Below, piece by piece: positions 8,575 through 17,428 of a DNA stretch of 64,000 nt. Source of the DNA: an uncultured Desulfobacterales bacterium (GTDB taxonomy: Bacteria; Desulfobacterota; Desulfobulbia; Desulfobulbales; Desulfocapsaceae); NCBI GenBank assembly GCA_937915545.1, contig CALGIJ010000012.1:62001-126000 (forward strand), given 5' to 3'. Position 1 is the first letter of the stretch; each line of letters opens with the position of its first letter. The notes below the pieces were generated by a model, which did no database searches, had not been told where the DNA came from, and worked only from the letters and a program-made list of their open reading frames with translations. A program made the translations under genes and the position numbers.

Positions 8575-11500
8575 ATGCACGCGGAAGCCACAGTCTATCG
8601 ACCGAAAAACGTCGTTCGAGTCATCACTGCCACCTCTCTTTTCGATGGCCATGACGCCTCGACCAACATCATGCGCCGCATCATGCAGGACTCCGGCGTA
8701 GAAGTCATCCACCTCGCCCACAACCGCTCGGTGCAGGAACTGGTGGACACTGCCATCTCCGAAGACGCCCAGGGTATCGCCATGTCCAGCTACCAGGGCG
8801 GCCATATGGAGTCGTTCAAGTACATGATCGACCTCCTCAGGGAAAAAGACGCCTCTCATATCAAGGTGTTTGGCGGAGGGGGCGGGGTTATCGTCGCCGA
8901 TGAGATCAAAGAGCTGGAACGCTACGGGGTCACCAAGATTTATTCGCCCGAAGACGGCGCCGCCATGGGACTGCAGGGTATGATCAACCATATGGTAGAG
9001 CTGCTCGACTTTTCCACCCTGCCCCACCACCGCCTCGACCCGGCAGAACTGCACTGGGACAAGCCCAAGGCCATCGCCGGCTTCATCACCGCGCTGCAGC
9101 AGGCCAAGGCCGATGGCAATGGCCGGCTCGCCGAACTCTCCTCCATGCTCAAACCGCTGGCAACTGAGCGCAACCCACCGGTGGTCGGCATCACTGGTAC
9201 CGGTGGCGCCGGCAAGTCCTCGCTGACCGACGAGATCCTCGTTCGTTTCCTTCATGACATCAAGGATATCCGCATCGCCGTCATCTGCTGCGACCCCTCG
9301 CGCAAGAAGACCGGCGGGGCGCTGCTCGGCGACCGCATCCGCATGAACAGCCTCGGCCAGTCGGCGAATATCTATATGCGCAGCCTCGCCACCCGCGACT
9401 CGGCCAGCGAGATTTCCGAGGCCTTGCCCGAGGCCATCGCCGTGGCCAAGGCCGCCGGCTTCGACCTGATCATCGCCGAAACCGCCGGCATCGGCCAGGG
9501 CGACTCGAAGATCACCGACATCTCCGACATCTCGCTCTATGTCATGACCAGCGAGTTCGGAGCGCCATCGCAGCTGGAAAAAATCGACATGCTCGACTAC
9601 GCCGACCTCATCGTCGTCAACAAATTCGAGAAAAAAGGCAGCGACGACGCCCTGCGAGACATTCGCAAACAGGTGCAGCGCAACCGCAAACAATGGCAGA
9701 CGCCGCCATCCGAGCTTCCGGTCTACGGCACCATCGCTTCGAAATTCAACGACGACGGTATCACCGCCCTCTACCACGGCATCATCGAGCAACTGCGGGA
9801 GAAGTGCCGTCTCGAGCTACGTCCGAGCCTGCCTAAGCCGGCGGAAAAGATGTCTTCCTCGAAGACCATCGTCATCCCTTCGCAGCGTCTGCGCTACCTC
9901 TCCGAAATCGCCTCCACCGTTCGTCATTACCACGAGGAGACGAAGAAGCAGGCCGAGGCGGTGCGACGCCACCTCTATGTTTCTGAAACGGCAAAGATCC
10001 TCGGCGACGATGGCGATGCCCCCGCCGCCACCTTGGAGACTCTGCAAAACAAGGCGATGTACCTCGCCGAATCCATCTCGGCGGACACCGCCACCATGCT
10101 GCGCACCTGGGAAAAGAACAAGGGTGATTATTCCGGCGACCAGCTGGTCTACAAAGTGCGTGACCGAGAGATCTGCGTGCCGCTAACCACCACCTCCCTG
10201 TCGCACTCCAAGATTCGCAAGGTGTCCCTGCCAACCTTCACCGACCCGGGCGACATTTTTGCCTGGCTTCGCAAGGAAAACCTCCCCGGCTATTTCCCCT
10301 ATACCGGCGGCGTCTTCCCGATGAAACGCACCGGGGAGGACCCCACCCGCATGTTCGCCGGCGAGGGCGGCCCGGCCCAGACCAATGCCCGCTTCAAACT
10401 GCTCTCCGCCAACTACCCCGCAAAGAGGCTGTCAACCGCTTTCGACTCGGTCACCCTGTATGGCTGGGACCCGGCTGTGCGACCCGACATCTATGGCAAG
10501 ATCGGCAACTCCGGGGTGAGCATCTGCACCCTCGACGACATGAAGGTGCTCTACGGCGGCTTCGACCTCTGTTCGCCCACCACCTCTGTCTCGATGACCA
10601 TTAACGGCCCGGCGCCCATCATCCTGGCCATGTTCATGAACACCGCCATCGATCAGCAGGTCGAGAAGTTCGTCGCCGACAGCAACCGCGGCCCCGACGA
10701 AGAAGAATACAAGCGCATCAAGGCCGATGTGCTCGCCAACGTACGCGGTACCGTTCAGGCCGACATCCTCAAGGAGGACCAGGGCCAGAACACCTGCATC
10801 TTCTCCATCGAGTTCGCCCTGAAAATGATGGGCGACATCCAGGAATACTTCATCGCCAACAAGGTACAGAACTTCTACTCGGTCTCGGTCTCCGGCTACC
10901 ATATTGCCGAGGCCGGGGCCAACCCCCTCACCCAGCTGGCGCTGACGCTCTCCAACGGCTTCACCTATGTCGAGTACTATCTCGCCCGCGGCATGGGCAT
11001 CGATGAGATCGCCCCCAACCTGTCGTTCTTCTTCTCCAACGGCATGGATCCCGAGTATACGGTGATCGGCCGCGTGGCACGACGCATCTGGGCGGTGGCG
11101 ATGCGCGAAAAATACGGTGCCTCGCAGACTTCGCAGCGACTCAAGTACCATATCCAGACCTCCGGCCGCTCCCTGCACAGCCAGGAGATCCAGTTCAACG
11201 ATATCCGCACCACCCTGCAGGCGCTCTGCGCTATCTACGACAACTGCAACAGCCTGCACACCAACGCCTTCGACGAGGCCATCACCACACCATCCGAGGA
11301 GTCGGTGCGCCGTGCCCTGGCCATCCAGCTGATCATCAACCGCGAGTGGGGCCTGGCCAAGAACGAGAACCCCCTGCAGGGCAGCTTCATCGTCGAGGAA
11401 CTCACCGACCTGGTGGAAGAGGCGGTGTTGGCCGAGTTCGACCGAATCACCGAGCGTGGCGGGGTGCTGGGGGCCATGGAGACCGGCTACCAGCGCAGCA

Positions 11501-11850
11501 AGATCCAGGAAGAATCGCTGTACTACGAGCACCGCAAGCATACCGGTGAGCACCCGATCATCGGGGTCAACACCTTCCGTAACCCCAATGCCGACTTCGA
11601 CGCCTTGAACGCTACCCTCGAACTGCGACGTTCCACGGAAGAAGAGCGCAACGAGCAGATCCGCCGCCTGGCCGATTTTCACCAGCGCCATAGTCAGGAG
11701 AGTCCTGCAGCGCTCAAACGACTGCAGGATACTGCTCTTTCAGGCGGCAACATCTTCGCCGAGCTGCTGGAAACGGTCAAGTCGTGCAGCCTCGGTCAGA
11801 TTACCGACGCGCTCTATGCCGTCGGCGGCAAATACCGGCGGAATATGTAG
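8575..11850 (+). CDS. icmF: fused isobutyryl-CoA mutase (IcmF)
   Basis: A 1,091-residue protein with the three-part IcmF order. An N-terminal B12-binding domain carries DGHDAS (D24-H26), where H26 is the lower cobalt ligand. A MeaB-like G-protein chaperone domain follows, with the P-loop GITGTGGAGKSS at 205-216. The large substrate-binding TIM barrel (about 560-1091) contains LSTAFDSVTLYG, SPTTSVSMTINGPAP and SGYHIAEAGANP. The enzyme uses adenosylcobalamin to move the carbonyl-CoA group (isobutyryl-/n-butyryl-CoA, and in some homologues isovaleryl-/pivalyl-CoA). The fused G domain would handle cofactor loading. An adenosyltransferase gene (15543-16064) lies in the same block. The family is secure; substrate choice cannot be settled without structural alignment. 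Confidence 0.95.
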   Translation: MHAEATVYRPKNVVRVITATSLFDGHDASTNIMRRIMQDSGVEVIHLAHNRSVQELVDTAISEDAQGIAMSSYQGGHMESFKYMIDLLREKDASHIKVFGGGGGVIVADEIKELERYGVTKIYSPEDGAAMGLQGMINHMVELLDFSTLPHHRLDPAELHWDKPKAIAGFITALQQAKADGNGRLAELSSMLKPLATERNPPVVGITGTGGAGKSSLTDEILVRFLHDIKDIRIAVICCDPSRKKTGGALLGDRIRMNSLGQSANIYMRSLATRDSASEISEALPEAIAVAKAAGFDLIIAETAGIGQGDSKITDISDISLYVMTSEFGAPSQLEKIDMLDYADLIVVNKFEKKGSDDALRDIRKQVQRNRKQWQTPPSELPVYGTIASKFNDDGITALYHGIIEQLREKCRLELRPSLPKPAEKMSSSKTIVIPSQRLRYLSEIASTVRHYHEETKKQAEAVRRHLYVSETAKILGDDGDAPAATLETLQNKAMYLAESISADTATMLRTWEKNKGDYSGDQLVYKVRDREICVPLTTTSLSHSKIRKVSLPTFTDPGDIFAWLRKENLPGYFPYTGGVFPMKRTGEDPTRMFAGEGGPAQTNARFKLLSANYPAKRLSTAFDSVTLYGWDPAVRPDIYGKIGNSGVSICTLDDMKVLYGGFDLCSPTTSVSMTINGPAPIILAMFMNTAIDQQVEKFVADSNRGPDEEEYKRIKADVLANVRGTVQADILKEDQGQNTCIFSIEFALKMMGDIQEYFIANKVQNFYSVSVSGYHIAEAGANPLTQLALTLSNGFTYVEYYLARGMGIDEIAPNLSFFFSNGMDPEYTVIGRVARRIWAVAMREKYGASQTSQRLKYHIQTSGRSLHSQEIQFNDIRTTLQALCAIYDNCNSLHTNAFDEAITTPSEESVRRALAIQLIINREWGLAKNENPLQGSFIVEELTDLVEEAVLAEFDRITERGGVLGAMETGYQRSKIQEESLYYEHRKHTGEHPIIGVNTFRNPNADFDALNATLELRRSTEEERNEQIRRLADFHQRHSQESPAALKRLQDTALSGGNIFAELLETVKSCSLGQITDALYAVGGKYRRNM

Positions 11851-11874
11851 ACTCGATCTCGCTTCATCCAAGGC

Positions 11875-11917
11875 AAAAGCGGCCGGAGCACGATACGTGC
11901 TCCGGCCGCACTCTTTT
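11875..11917 (+). terminator. strong hairpin terminator after icmF
   Basis: A perfect 14-bp stem, GCGGCCGGAGCACG (11879-11892) with CGTGCTCCGGCCGC (11896-11909) and a 3-base loop, begins 28 bases after the icmF stop. It is flanked by AAAA and CTCTTTTC. It should end the acyl-CoA operon and may also act on the minus strand for the gene ending at 12036. Confidence 0.8.
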
Positions 11918-12035
11918 CAGCCTTCAGAATAATTGACGGGAGCGATGGTCGAAGGAATCGACCTATGGCATCCGGACAAGGTGTCCCGCAACCGGCTAAG
12001 TTCTCCCCAGGCAAACTCTGACGCCCCGGAGAGAA

Positions 12036-12395
12036 TCAGCCAAGCTCGCCCTTGGCAAGATCGATGGTCGGGGTGAGTCTGCCCTGCGCCGGTCCATGGG
12101 TATAGCCAACCACGGTAAAGTCCTTCGAGAGCCTGGCAGCGATCTCGGCATAGCGCGGTTCGCGGCCGCGCATGCAGGTGGAGAGGTGCACAGCATCGAC
12201 ACCAAGCGACTTCATGGTGGCGATCTTGTGTTCGAGATCGCCGCCGTTATGGAGAAAGCCGACGAGTTCGATCTCGTCGGCAGCGTAGCGGGCGAAAGCC
12301 TCGCTTTTGGCAAAAAAACTGCGCAGACATCCCTTACCGATGCATTTCTCGGTGGTCTCGACGCGCACCATGATGGCAATCCTGATCTTCGACAT
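12036..12395 (-). CDS. CGGC-domain-like small protein with altered CGGC motif
   Basis: A 119-residue protein starting MSKIRIAIMVRVETTEKC, with the layout of CGGC-domain proteins: an N-terminal strand, a conserved CxxxxC-type segment (CIGKGCLRSF), then a glycine turn and a late STCMRGREPRY. At the place where the family has CGGC, this protein reads NGGD, so two of the expected metal- or thiol-type cysteines are missing. The function of the family is not established. The ATG at 12395 follows AAGAGG; an upstream in-frame extension looks like non-coding sequence. It is isolated between icmF and the crotonase gene, on the opposite strand. Confidence 0.7.
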   Translation of the reverse strand: MSKIRIAIMVRVETTEKCIGKGCLRSFFAKSEAFARYAADEIELVGFLHNGGDLEHKIATMKSLGVDAVHLSTCMRGREPRYAEIAARLSKDFTVVGYTHGPAQGRLTPTIDLAKGELG

Positions 12396-12804
12396 CCCTC
12401 TTTCCTTTCGTTCACCGCCAGGCGTTGCGCCACTGTGCCCGTCTTCCCTGGGTTCAGCCCATTCCCCGTTTTGCGAAGCAGGTTTTTCTGCAGCCATATG
12501 CGCCGCGCACCTCGCTCTCTGTCGCGTTGCTCCCATGCCCCGGCAGCAGCACCAACAGAGGCACCTGCGCCTGCCATGCCCTGGGGACAGTATGCCATCG
12601 TCATCACTGCTGTCTGGCCATACTTACACTTCAACCGCCTACATTAGAATAGCTCTGCAACAAAGACAAGGGCACAAGGGCCTGTGCTGTGGGGGCAAGC
12701 GATCTCACAACTTGTCACAGTTTACGCAAAGGTTTACCCTGAAGGGAAATCGTGCTACTCTTAGAACGAAAAAACATAGTTCCCCAACGCCCCGAGGAGA
12801 GTTT
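12396..12804. other. 409-base intergenic region between divergent genes
   Basis: This gap separates the CGGC-like gene (minus) from the crotonase gene (plus) and must hold both promoters. The last 140 bases before 12805 are AT-richer (around CTTGTCACAGTTTACGC and TTAGAACGAAAAAACATAG), but I could not assign convincing -35 and -10 boxes. A GCCACTG at about 12428 recalls the cobalamin riboswitch, but the rest of that element is absent. No convincing small gene or RNA was seen. Confidence 0.5.
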
Positions 12805-13629
12805 ATGAACCACGAACATCCCTTTTATCTCTTGGAAAAAGACGGGCCTCTCGCCCTGGTCTACCTCAACCGTCCCGAGAAGAAAAACGCCATGGGCCCT
12901 TCGGCATGGCGGGAGCCGATATCCCTCTTTGCCGAGCTTGACCGGGATCCGCAGATACGGGTCATCATCCTCACCGGAAAAGGCGACTGCTTCTCCGCCG
13001 GCATCGACCTCGAGAGCATGGTTCCCACCCTGCCGGAGCTGATGGACGTCAATCAGGGCGGCGGCACCAAGTGGAAGTTGCTGCCGAAAATCAAGGAACT
13101 TCAGGAAGGAATCAGCGCCATCGAACGCTGCCGGAAGCCGGTCATCGCCGCCATTCACGGCCACTGCCTCGGCGCCGGCCTGGATATGGCCACCGCCTGC
13201 GACATTCGCATCTGCTCAGCCGATGCGCGTTTCTCGGTCAAGGAGGCGGCGGTGGGCTTCGTCGCCGATGTCGGCGTGTTGCAGCGCCTGCCGCTCATCG
13301 TCGGCCAAGGCCATGCCCGTGAATTGGCCTTTAGCGCCAGGACCATCGACGGCGCCCGTGCCAGGGAAATCCAGCTGGTGAGCGAGGTGTGCCCGGACCA
13401 GCAGTCGCTGATGGCCTATGCCAGGCAGCTGGCGACGGAAATTGCTGACAACTCTCCCCTGGCAGTGCAGGCCACCAAGGACGTGCTCAATTTCTGCGTC
13501 GGCAAGTCCGTCGACGACGGTCTGCGCTATGTCGCCTCGATCAGCGCCAATATCATCCCCTCGCGGGATCTCTTCGAGGCTGTCAAAGCCTTTGCCGAAA
13601 AGCGCAAACCAACCTTCACCGGGAACTGA
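12805..13629 (+). CDS. crotonase-fold enzyme, delta3,5-delta2,4-dienoyl-CoA isomerase-like
   Basis: A 274-residue crotonase. It has the CoA-binding oxyanion segments GDCFSAGIDLESM and IHGHCLGAGLDMATACDIR. The catalytic region KEAAVGFVADVGVLQRLP carries E147 and D155, eight residues apart. That is the pair and spacing used by the dienoyl-CoA isomerase ECH1, and it differs from the two glutamates of ordinary enoyl-CoA hydratase. It would shift double bonds in dienoyl-CoA intermediates. The start at 12805 follows GAGGAG. It is followed after one base by the transglutaminase-like gene, so the two are very probably co-transcribed. The isomerase assignment is by motif and not proven. Confidence 0.82.
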   Translation: MNHEHPFYLLEKDGPLALVYLNRPEKKNAMGPSAWREPISLFAELDRDPQIRVIILTGKGDCFSAGIDLESMVPTLPELMDVNQGGGTKWKLLPKIKELQEGISAIERCRKPVIAAIHGHCLGAGLDMATACDIRICSADARFSVKEAAVGFVADVGVLQRLPLIVGQGHARELAFSARTIDGARAREIQLVSEVCPDQQSLMAYARQLATEIADNSPLAVQATKDVLNFCVGKSVDDGLRYVASISANIIPSRDLFEAVKAFAEKRKPTFTGN

Positions 13630-13630
13630 G

Positions 13631-14308
13631 ATGAGCGACGAGATGACAGCCTGCCTGCAGGCTACAGAATTCCTCGACTTCCATCACCCCGAGGTAACCG
13701 CTTTTGCCGAGTCGGTCGCCGGTCCGGCCCGGACCCCGGTGGACAAAGCGGTGGCGCTTTACTATGCGGTGCGCGACCGCATACGCTACGACCCCTATGA
13801 CCTGCGTCACTCCCGAGAAGCGATGCAGGCCTCCTCGGTTCTGGCCCGGGGCGCGGGGTATTGCGTCGCCAAGGCGGTGCTGCTTGCCGCCGTCGCCCGT
13901 CAGCAGGGGATCCCCTGCCGCCTCGGCTTCGCCGACGTCACCAACCACCTCTCCACCCGGCGCCTGCGCGACAAGATGGGCACCGATCTGTTTGTTTTTC
14001 ACGGCTATGTGGAGATGTGGCTCGAACAGCGCTGGGTCAAGGCGACTCCGGCCTTCAACCTCTCGCTATGCGAGAAATTCGCGGTGCTGCCCCTGGAGTT
14101 CGACGGCCGCAACGACTCCATCTTCCACCCCTTTGATGCCAAGGGACGCAAACACATGGAGTACGTACGCGAACGCGGCACCTTCGCCGACCTGCCGTTC
14201 GACCTCATGTTCTCCGTCTATGCCGCTACCTATCCGCGCTTTTTCGAGCATTTTGGAGAAGGTGACAAGGGAGACTTCGCCGCCGAGGCGGCCGCGGAGA
14301 GAGGCTGA
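13631..14308 (+). CDS. transglutaminase-like cysteine protease-fold protein
   Basis: A 225-residue transglutaminase-like domain protein. The nucleophile lies in RGAGYCVAKAVLLAAVARQQ (C78), and the histidine in FHGYVEMWLEQRWVKATPAFN (H124). The usual third acidic residue is not evident in the short strand after the histidine. Such stand-alone bacterial domains act as peptidases or acyl-transfer enzymes on unknown substrates. No signal peptide is visible, so it is probably cytoplasmic. It starts one base after the crotonase stop, using a Shine-Dalgarno sequence inside that gene. This tight coupling to a beta-oxidation enzyme is unusual. Confidence 0.8.
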   Translation: MSDEMTACLQATEFLDFHHPEVTAFAESVAGPARTPVDKAVALYYAVRDRIRYDPYDLRHSREAMQASSVLARGAGYCVAKAVLLAAVARQQGIPCRLGFADVTNHLSTRRLRDKMGTDLFVFHGYVEMWLEQRWVKATPAFNLSLCEKFAVLPLEFDGRNDSIFHPFDAKGRKHMEYVRERGTFADLPFDLMFSVYAATYPRFFEHFGEGDKGDFAAEAAAERG

Positions 14309-14354
14309 CGACGCCCCTCATCAGTGCGCACCGGCAGCAGACAGCTCCTTAAGC

Positions 14355-15503
14355 TCAGATGACGCCGTCGTCCGAAAGCCGCCTGATCTCCGCCTCAGCG
14401 TAACCCAATTCAGCCAGCACTGAAGTGGTTGCGGCGCCGAAGGCGGTAGGCTTGGTGCGGATGCTGCCCGGAGTGGCGCTGAGCTTCACCGGGACGCCAA
14501 AGCCATGGCGAACATCGCCATTGTCATCGCGGTAGCTGTGCACCATCTCCCGGGCGATGAAGAGCGGGTCGTCGAGGACCTCCTCCATGGTGCGCACCCC
14601 GCCGAAACAGCTGTTCAGCCCGCCCAGTTCCTTTTCCCATGCCGCCAGGGGTTTACTGGCGAAAATGCCTCGCAGCGAGGCGATGATCTCCTCGCGACGC
14701 TCCTCGTCATACTGCAAGGGACCGTAGTCCGACACACCGAGCTGCTCGCAGAGGGTGCTCCAGAAACGGTTCTCCACCGCGCCGAGGGCGAGATGACGGC
14801 CGTCGGCCGTCTCATAGGTGTTGTAGCAGGCGAAGCGGTGCGACAGCAGGGTGTCGGCCGCGCGCTGCGGTCGCCCTTCGGCCCTGGTGAAAAAATAGGG
14901 CAGAGAGAGGAAGCCGACCATGCCGTCGGTCATTGAGATATCGATATACTGCCCGCGGCCACTACCTTCCCTGGCGTAGAGGGCGAGGAGGATGCCGATG
15001 GCGGCGTTCATCGCCCCGCCGGCGATATCGGCGATCTGCACCCCGGGAATCGATGGCGGCCGCCCCTTTTCGCCGATGAGGCCAAGTACCCCGGCAACAC
15101 TGAGATAGTTGACGTCATGGCCTGGCCGCTGCGCGTAGGGTCCGGTCTGGCCATAGCCGCTGATCGAACAATAGACAAGACGCGGGTTGTCGCGACTCAA
15201 GGTCTGGTAGTCGACCCCGAGCCGTTCGACCACCCCGGGGCGAAACCCTTCGAGGACCACATCGGCTGTTTTCGCCAGGCGCATGAAGATCTCCAGGCCC
15301 TGCTGGGCCTTGAGATTGAGGGTCATATGCCGTTTGTTGCGGTTGAGATCGCTGAAGAAGAGGCCGTCGGCGAGAAAGCGCCGATCCTCGATGGCGATGA
15401 CCTCGGCGCCGTGATCGGCAAGGATCATCGAACAGTAGGGGCCAGGAAGCATTCTGGAGAGATCGAGAACCCGTATGCCCTGCAGGGCGCCGCTGGTGGT
15501 CAT
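14355..15503 (-). CDS. CaiB/BaiF family CoA-transferase (racemase-like)
   Basis: A 382-residue class III CoA-transferase of normal length. The N-terminus GIRVLDLSRMLPGPYCSMILADHGAEVI is a family signature. The catalytic aspartate lies in RPGHDVNYLSVAGVLG, and ADIAGGAMNAAIGILLALYARE follows. Members move CoA between acids or epimerise 2-methylacyl-CoA (alpha-methylacyl-CoA racemase), and the latter would suit a branched-acid pathway. It runs convergent to the transglutaminase-like gene. It lies 39 bases downstream of the adenosyltransferase gene, with which it probably shares a transcript. Which of the two reactions applies is not known. Confidence 0.88.
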   Translation of the reverse strand: MTTSGALQGIRVLDLSRMLPGPYCSMILADHGAEVIAIEDRRFLADGLFFSDLNRNKRHMTLNLKAQQGLEIFMRLAKTADVVLEGFRPGVVERLGVDYQTLSRDNPRLVYCSISGYGQTGPYAQRPGHDVNYLSVAGVLGLIGEKGRPPSIPGVQIADIAGGAMNAAIGILLALYAREGSGRGQYIDISMTDGMVGFLSLPYFFTRAEGRPQRAADTLLSHRFACYNTYETADGRHLALGAVENRFWSTLCEQLGVSDYGPLQYDEERREEIIASLRGIFASKPLAAWEKELGGLNSCFGGVRTMEEVLDDPLFIAREMVHSYRDDNGDVRHGFGVPVKLSATPGSIRTKPTAFGAATTSVLAELGYAEAEIRRLSDDGVI

Positions 15504-15542
15504 CTTGCCGTTCCTCGCTGATCTGGTTTGTCGGGGGTGGGC

Positions 15543-16064
15543 TCAGAACTCAATGCCCTTCTGCGCCTTGATGCCACTCTCGTAGGCATGTTTATGCGAC
15601 TCGATGACCGAGACGGTATCGGCGATCTTTATCAGCTGCGGGTCGGCATCGCGGCCGGTGATGATGATCGACAGGCGCTGCGGCTTGCCGCGCAGGGCGG
15701 CGACGATTCGCTCGACGGGCAGGAAATCGTAGAGCGGCAGATAGGTGAGTTCGTCGAGAACGATCAAATCGTAGAGATCGCTGGCGATCTTCTCCTCGGC
15801 GAGGGCGAAGCCTTCCCTGGCTACCTGGCGGTCCTCGTCGATATTTTCCTTGGTGAAGACGAAGCCGCGGCCGCAGATGAACCAGTCGAGGTTGTCGATC
15901 TGCTTTGCCATGAGCCGTTCGCCGTACTGCCCCTGACCCTTGAGAAACTGGATGACACAGACCCTCTGGCCATGACCGAGGGCACGAAAGGCGGTGCCCA
16001 GCGCCGCCGTGGTTTTTCCTTTGCCATTGCCGGTCACCAGCAGGATCCTGCCGTTCGTCGCCAT
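15543..16064 (-). CDS. cobO: corrinoid (cob(I)alamin) adenosyltransferase, CobO/BtuR type
   Basis: A 173-residue P-loop enzyme that adenosylates cob(I)alamin with ATP. The motif VTGNGKGKTTAALGTAFRA holds the ATP phosphates, and QFLKGQGQYGE, VLDELTYLPLYDF and TGRDADPQL are typical of the CobO/BtuR family. The ATG at 16064 follows AGGGAGAA; an ATG eight codons upstream lacks such a site. The product, adenosylcobalamin, is the cofactor of IcmF encoded about 4 kb away. Placement beside the CoA-transferase suggests it serves this pathway as well as general corrinoid salvage. Confidence 0.92.
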   Translation of the reverse strand: MATNGRILLVTGNGKGKTTAALGTAFRALGHGQRVCVIQFLKGQGQYGERLMAKQIDNLDWFICGRGFVFTKENIDEDRQVAREGFALAEEKIASDLYDLIVLDELTYLPLYDFLPVERIVAALRGKPQRLSIIITGRDADPQLIKIADTVSVIESHKHAYESGIKAQKGIEF

Positions 16065-16313
16065 GTCTTCTCCCTGCTTCAACTCCATGATGTTACGCCG
16101 GAAACCCTTGATTGGCGCACTCTACCACAGAATTTCCCGAGGAAAAACAAAATAGCGCCCCGGCACAGGGAGGGCGAAGGGGGAAAAATCGGTATTTCCC
16201 GGGTTGTTCTCAAGAGCGAAGCGAGGTATTGATAAGGCCCGGCGGCCAGCGCCGGGGCAAAGGGCCCCGAGGAACGGCGCAGGCGGCAATGATCACCCAT
16301 GGAGCCAACAGAG

Positions 16314-17330
16314 ATGACCTACCGGGTTGCCATCAACGGCTACGGCCGTATCGGGCAGAGCATTTTACGAGCCATATACTCCCCCCCCTATCGTTCGCAC
16401 TTCAGCATTGTCGCCATCAACGAGCTGGCCGACATCGAAACGCTGACCTACCTCACCCGTTACGATACCACCCATGGCCGCTTTCCCCTGACGCTGAGCT
16501 GCCAGGGGCAGGAACTGCTCATCGAAGACGACCGCATCCGCATCCTCCATCAGGCCGACGCGGCGAAAATCCCCTGGAACGACTTCGCCCCCGATCTCGT
16601 CTTCGAGTGCTCCGGCTCTTTTGTCGACCGCGCTCCGGCTGAACGGCACCTTCTCGCCGGGGCAGGCCGCCTGCTGCTCTCGCATCCGGCGGTGCCGGAG
16701 ATCGACGCCACCGTCGTCTACGGCTACAATCACCACCTGCTGCAGGCGAGGCACCGCATTGTTTCCAACGCCTCCTGCACCACCAACTGCATCGTCCCGG
16801 TGCTCGACCTGCTGCACCGCACTTATGGCATCGACAGCGGGGTAACCACCACCATCCACTCGGCGATGAACGACCAGCCGGTGATCGACAGCTACCACCA
16901 CACCAACCTGCGTCTGACGCGCAGCGCCCTGCATTCCATCATCCCCGTTGACACCGGCCTCGCCCGCGGCATCGACCGTCTCATGCCGCACCTCGCCAAC
17001 CGCTTCCAATGCCTCCACGTGCGCGTGCCGACCATCAACGTCTCGCTGATGGACATGGCCATCAACCTGCGCACCGCCACCACCGCGGCGGAGGTCAACC
17101 GGGTCATGGCCGAGGCCGCTGATGGCCCCTTGCATGGCCTGCTCGGTTATACCGCCGAGCCTCATGCCTCAGTCGATTTTAACACCGACCCCCGCTCGGC
17201 GGTGGTCGACGCCACCCAGACACGGGTCTGCCGCGGTACCCTCCTGAAGATGATGTGCTGGTTCGACAACGAGTGGGCCTTCGCCCACCGCATGCTCGAC
17301 GTCGCCCTGCACTGGCTTGCCTTGCGATAA
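16314..17330 (+). CDS. epd: erythrose-4-phosphate dehydrogenase-like GAPDH-family enzyme
   Basis: A 338-residue NAD-dependent dehydrogenase. The Rossmann motif INGYGRIG opens the protein, the catalytic cysteine C155 lies in SNASCTTNCIVPV, and the base histidine lies in TTIHSAMND. Segments such as AINELADIETLTYLTRYDTTHG, HSAMNDQPVIDSYHH and VDATQTRV fit Epd better than glycolytic GAPDH. Epd oxidises D-erythrose 4-phosphate to 4-phosphoerythronate, the first step of the DXP-dependent vitamin B6 route. ATG 16314 was chosen because GGAG lies nine bases upstream; an ATG five codons earlier has none. A GAPDH role remains possible, since no pdx gene lies nearby. Confidence 0.8.
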   Translation: MTYRVAINGYGRIGQSILRAIYSPPYRSHFSIVAINELADIETLTYLTRYDTTHGRFPLTLSCQGQELLIEDDRIRILHQADAAKIPWNDFAPDLVFECSGSFVDRAPAERHLLAGAGRLLLSHPAVPEIDATVVYGYNHHLLQARHRIVSNASCTTNCIVPVLDLLHRTYGIDSGVTTTIHSAMNDQPVIDSYHHTNLRLTRSALHSIIPVDTGLARGIDRLMPHLANRFQCLHVRVPTINVSLMDMAINLRTATTAAEVNRVMAEAADGPLHGLLGYTAEPHASVDFNTDPRSAVVDATQTRVCRGTLLKMMCWFDNEWAFAHRMLDVALHWLALR

Positions 17331-17428
17331 ACAATGGTTACTGACAAAAGAAGACCTTCCTCCCCCCCTCACCGCGACAGCCGCTGCCCGTGAAGGCGCC
17401 GGCCCGCCCAGCCACCGGAACCGATACC

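Noticed and set aside
12396..12490. Cobalamin-riboswitch-like words (GCCACTG, then GAAGCAGG...CTGC) in the gap near B12-related genes
   Set aside because: The upstream half of the riboswitch would fall inside the CGGC-like gene and does not match. On the opposite strand the core GGGAA/GGTG and CCCGC-ACTGT elements are also incomplete.
16238..16256. Hairpin CCCGGCG/CGCCGGG upstream of epd considered as a terminator or riboswitch
   Set aside because: Short stem without T-run in a very GC-rich gap; not distinguishable from chance.
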